From contig NZ_LMID01000017.1 in the NCBI RefSeq assembly GCF_001428605.1, forward strand, positions 1 through 64,000: a DNA stretch of 64,000 nt. The letters run 5' to 3'. Positions 61,720-64,000 of the stretch are shown here, piece after piece. This DNA comes from Sphingomonas sp. Root720 (GTDB lineage: Bacteria > Pseudomonadota > Alphaproteobacteria > Sphingomonadales > Sphingomonadaceae). Position numbers and translations under genes: made by a program. The notes below the pieces were generated by a model that saw only the letters and a program-made list of their open reading frames with translations, was not told the DNA's origin and did not search any database. Numbering within the stretch: position 1 is the first letter of the stretch; each line of letters begins with the position of its first letter.

Positions 61720-62390
61720 TCCTGGAGCTCGCAACCGTGGTCGGACTGGCGCAGCAATGCGCACCATCGGTTGCGGTCGAAACGCTTGTGTCGGTCGTCC
61801 ACACCGAGAGTCATTTCAACCCCTACGCCATCGGCGTGAATGCGAACGGCGTTGCCGCACCCAATCCCAGCGATCGGGTGTCGGCCGCCGCAGTCGCTCG
61901 ATCGCTGATCGCCCGCGGCTACAACATCGATCTTGGTCTGGGGCAAATCAACAGCGCAAATCTCAGGTGGCTTGGCCTGTCGGTCGAGGACGCCTTCGAT
62001 CCCTGCCGCAATCTCGCCGCAGCCGCACGCGTGCTGGCTTCCAACTATCTGAGCGTTGCGCGCTCTAGCCCCTCTACAGAGGTGGCCATCGCGACCGCCA
62101 TGTCGATGTACAATACGGGCAGTCGTTCCCGCGGGTTTGGAAATGGTTATGTCGGCCGCGTCTATGCGTCGTCGAGTGTCGTCGTGCCGGCGATCAGGCG
62201 CCAAGCGATCCCAGAACCCGCCGCTTTGCCCGCGCCAGTGAAGCCGGAACCCACAGTCGCGCAGCCTTCGGCGGAGGTTCGCTCACCGCGCGTCCAAGAG
62301 GCATGGGACACCACTGCGGGGGCGCAGACGGCATCATTGATGGTCTTTGGGGGAGCATCCAACAGTTCACCGAAAGGACAATCCGAATGA
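61716..62390 (+). CDS. virB1: VirB1-like lytic transglycosylase
   Basis: GTG start overlapping trbM. The 224-residue product has the SLT fold with catalytic Glu in VVHTESHFNPYAIGVN, then DLGLGQINSANLRWLGL and AMSMYNTGS. It opens peptidoglycan for assembly of the type IV secretion channel. The C-terminal 60 residues are Pro/Ala-rich and probably disordered. Its stop overlaps virB2 (ATGA). Confidence 0.88.
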   Translation: MILELATVVGLAQQCAPSVAVETLVSVVHTESHFNPYAIGVNANGVAAPNPSDRVSAAAVARSLIARGYNIDLGLGQINSANLRWLGLSVEDAFDPCRNLAAAARVLASNYLSVARSSPSTEVAIATAMSMYNTGSRSRGFGNGYVGRVYASSSVVVPAIRRQAIPEPAALPAPVKPEPTVAQPSAEVRSPRVQEAWDTTAGAQTASLMVFGGASNSSPKGQSE

Positions 62391-62728
62391 CTGCCTTAGC
62401 GACCAATTCCAAGATATGGTTGACGCCGCGGCGGCGCACTTTCGCGCAATATCTGGCACTGTTTCTCGCGGTCATTGCGGTGTCGCTCCTGCTCACTGAT
62501 CCGGCCCATGCCCAAGCGGCCGACGGCGTCACGTCGATGGCCGAGAATATCAAGACCTGGCTGACCGGTACTTTTGCGAAAACGATCGCGGTGATCGCGG
62601 TCGTCATCGTGGGTTTCATGTTCTTCACCGGGCGGGCAAGCTTGGGGCTCCTGGTCACCGTCATCGTCGGCATCTTCATCGTGTTCAGCGCACAGTGGAT
62701 CGTCGATACCATCACTGGCGGCGCGTGA
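62387..62728 (+). CDS. virB2: VirB2/TrbC-type pilin
   Basis: A 113-residue pilin precursor starting at ATG 62387. A long signal sequence ends in DPAHAQA, followed by the mature pilin with two membrane helices (FAKTIAVIAVVIVGFMFFTGRASLG; LLVTVIVGIFIVFSAQWIV). It forms the pilus and part of the channel. Confidence 0.88.
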   Translation: MTALATNSKIWLTPRRRTFAQYLALFLAVIAVSLLLTDPAHAQAADGVTSMAENIKTWLTGTFAKTIAVIAVVIVGFMFFTGRASLGLLVTVIVGIFIVFSAQWIVDTITGGA

Positions 62729-62738
62729 GTGCGCTGTG

Positions 62739-63074
62739 ATGGACGATGAAAAACTCAGGGAAGAAACGCTCTTCCTGGCCGTGACCCGGCCGACGATGTG
62801 GTTGGGCGTTCCGATCGAAGCATCGCTGCCGATTGCGCTGGCGGCGTGCCTGACGCTCATCGTCACCGGCAACCCGCTTTACGCTTTTGCGCTAGCCGGG
62901 GCCTTTCTGGCCATAGCCCGGCTGATCGTGCGGCACGACGCAAACGCCTTCCGCCTCTTGTGGCTCTGGACAACGACAAAGGCACGATGCCGCAACCGGG
63001 GATGGTGGGGCGGTAGCTCTTACTCGCCCCTGCCGATCGATGGGGCGAAACGCCGGGGCTTTGCGCATGGCTAG
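62739..63074 (+). CDS. virB3: VirB3-type membrane protein
   Basis: A 111-residue protein from ATG 62739 (a GTG directly before it is possible). The pattern LREETLFLAVTRPTMWLGVPIEASLP and two adjacent membrane segments (IALAACLTLIVTGNPLYAFALAGAFLAIARLIV) are typical of VirB3, the inner-membrane partner of VirB4. Overlaps virB4 by 8 bases. Confidence 0.88.
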   Translation: MDDEKLREETLFLAVTRPTMWLGVPIEASLPIALAACLTLIVTGNPLYAFALAGAFLAIARLIVRHDANAFRLLWLWTTTKARCRNRGWWGGSSYSPLPIDGAKRRGFAHG

Positions 63075-64000
63075 CCGGGCCAACTCGTTGGGCGGCGCTG
63101 CCGCCCGGACGCCGTGGCGGATCCTCAAGAACGAGGCGGACCCCGGGCGCTACCTCCCTTATGCGCGTCATATCGACGACAACGTCATCGCGCTCGACGG
63201 GCGCGACCTCATGATGATGTTCAAGCTCGATGGCCTCGCATTCGAGACGGCCGACCCAATCCATCTCAACGACTGGCACGAAAAGCTCAACGGCACGCTG
63301 CGTAATATTGCCGACGATCGCCTCGCGATCTGGACCCATATCGTCCGCCGGCCGATCACGGACTATCCCGAAGGCGAGTTTCGCTCGGCCTTTGCGGCCG
63401 ATCTCGATGCAAAATACCGCGCGCGGGTGACCGCCAAGCGCATGTTCGTGAACGAGCTCTACCTGACGCTCATCATGCGCCCGTCCGTTGGATCGGCTGA
63501 TCGTACCGGCGTGCTCCTTCGACGTCTGGCATCGGCGCGCAAGGAGCGAGCCGAAGTCGACGAGGACGAGCTTGCGCTCTTCGAGGATAAGGCGCGTGAC
63601 ATCGAGAAGCTCCTCGCACGCTGCCGGCCCCGACGCCTCCACTTGTACGAGTATAATGGCCTGATGTTCTCGCAGCCGCTCGAGGTTCTCGAACTGGTGA
63701 TGATGGGCCGCGCTGGCAGGGTGCCCCTGGTCCGAGGCCATCTCGGCTCCGCCATCTATGGGGAACGGGTGATCTTCGGTCGCGAGACGGTCGAGGTGCG
63801 GGCGCATGACACGAGCCGGTTCGTCGGCCTTTTCGGCATCCGCGAATATCCGGCCATGACGCGGCCAGGACAGATGAACGCGCTCCTCAGCCAGGATTTC
63901 GCGTTCGTCGTCACACAGTCCTTCGCGTTCATGGGCAAAGCGCGGGCCTCGGAGCGCTTGCGCCGTCGGCAGAACCAGATGGCATCGACCGAAGATGCCG
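63067..64000 (+). CDS. virB4: VirB4-type secretion ATPase, partial
   Basis: Open from ATG 63067 to the window end (311 residues of an expected 780-830). The N-terminal CagE/TrbE/VirB4 region is recognisable: YLPYARHIDDNVIALDGRDL, DDRLAIWTHIVRRPITDYP, FVNELYLTLIMRP, YEYNGLMFSQPLEVLELVM, and REYPAMTRPGQMNALL. The Walker motifs lie beyond the window. It powers assembly and transport of the type IV secretion channel. Confidence 0.9.
   Translation, partial: MASRANSLGGAAARTPWRILKNEADPGRYLPYARHIDDNVIALDGRDLMMMFKLDGLAFETADPIHLNDWHEKLNGTLRNIADDRLAIWTHIVRRPITDYPEGEFRSAFAADLDAKYRARVTAKRMFVNELYLTLIMRPSVGSADRTGVLLRRLASARKERAEVDEDELALFEDKARDIEKLLARCRPRRLHLYEYNGLMFSQPLEVLELVMMGRAGRVPLVRGHLGSAIYGERVIFGRETVEVRAHDTSRFVGLFGIREYPAMTRPGQMNALLSQDFAFVVTQSFAFMGKARASERLRRRQNQMASTEDA

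Noticed and set aside
1..64000. tRNA, rRNA or a typical plasmid replication origin
   Set aside because: No cloverleaf-like or rRNA sequence, iteron array or recognisable rep gene was found by reading; a covariance-model scan was not possible.

Overview
The window reads as an accessory region, most likely a conjugative plasmid or integrative element, of a sphingomonad-type alphaproteobacterium. The evidence is high GC by eye, a FecI/FecR system, TonB-dependent receptors, a LuxR-type regulator ahead of a virB/trb set, an HsaA/HsaC/HsaD-like ring-cleavage set, and dense Tn3, IS3, IS6, IS21, IS110 and ISNCY-type elements. The taxonomy is inference; no rRNA or tRNA gene was seen.

Layout. 1-4.9 kb: a broken STN-domain receptor start with fecR and a FecI-like sigma factor, a TetR regulator divergent from an MDR oxidoreductase, and a membrane protein. 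5.0-8.4 kb: a compact island with a palindrome, a small HicA-like protein, an HTH protein, and a coupled nucleotidyltransferase-fold plus lipase-fold gene pair. 8.4-13.9 kb: ordinary accessory genes (DsbA/FrnE-like, ABM monooxygenase, RHH protein, AraC, membrane protein, SnoaL-like). 14.4-17.1 kb: Mrr-like nuclease, VapBC and a serine recombinase. 17.1-24.9 kb: a cyoA fragment cut by a Tn3-family transposon carrying brnTA, whose other end cuts an IS21 istA; the IS21 in turn cuts a traG-like gene. 25.1-26.6 kb: a conserved plasmid protein, parDE and a perfect palindrome. 26.9-29.1 kb: a broken KaiC-like ATPase and a truncated sensor gene ended by an IS6 element. 29.1-32.1 kb: coenzyme F420 genes npdG and fbiC. 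32.2-33.7 kb: IS3 element. 33.8-44.2 kb: a minus-strand catabolic set (APH-like kinase, F420-type luciferase-like oxidoreductase, meta-cleavage hydrolase, acyl-CoA ligase, extradiol dioxygenase, HsaA-like flavin monooxygenase, TonB receptor). 44.4-51.6 kb: nested IS remnants, a serine-recombinase element inside an IS3 transposase gene, and an AT-rich LysR regulator. 51.6-56.5 kb: a second Tn3-family transposon. 56.5-59.5 kb: a truncated MBL hydrolase, a TauE/SafE permease and an ISNCY-type element. 59.5-64 kb: a paralogue of the 25-kb conserved protein with the same upstream sites, a LuxR-type regulator, then trbM, virB1, virB2, virB3 and virB4 (running off the end).

How the parts work together. 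The catabolic block looks able to import an aromatic or steroid-like compound (TonB receptor), hydroxylate a phenol (HsaA-like), cleave the catechol (extradiol dioxygenase), hydrolyse the product (HsaD/BphD-like) and activate an acid as a CoA thioester (ligase). A luciferase-like oxidoreductase of F420-dependent type sits in the same block, and F420 precursor synthesis and F420 reduction genes lie next door. The last 4 kb is the start of a type IV secretion operon. The paralogous proteins at 25.1 and 59.5 kb, with identical upstream bipartite motifs and nearby 13-bp palindromes, look like a duplicated plasmid-backbone regulatory module.

At four transposable elements whose ends can be read (two Tn3, one IS3, one IS6) the flanking bases do not match as target duplications, so much of the order here has probably been made by element-mediated deletion and recombination.
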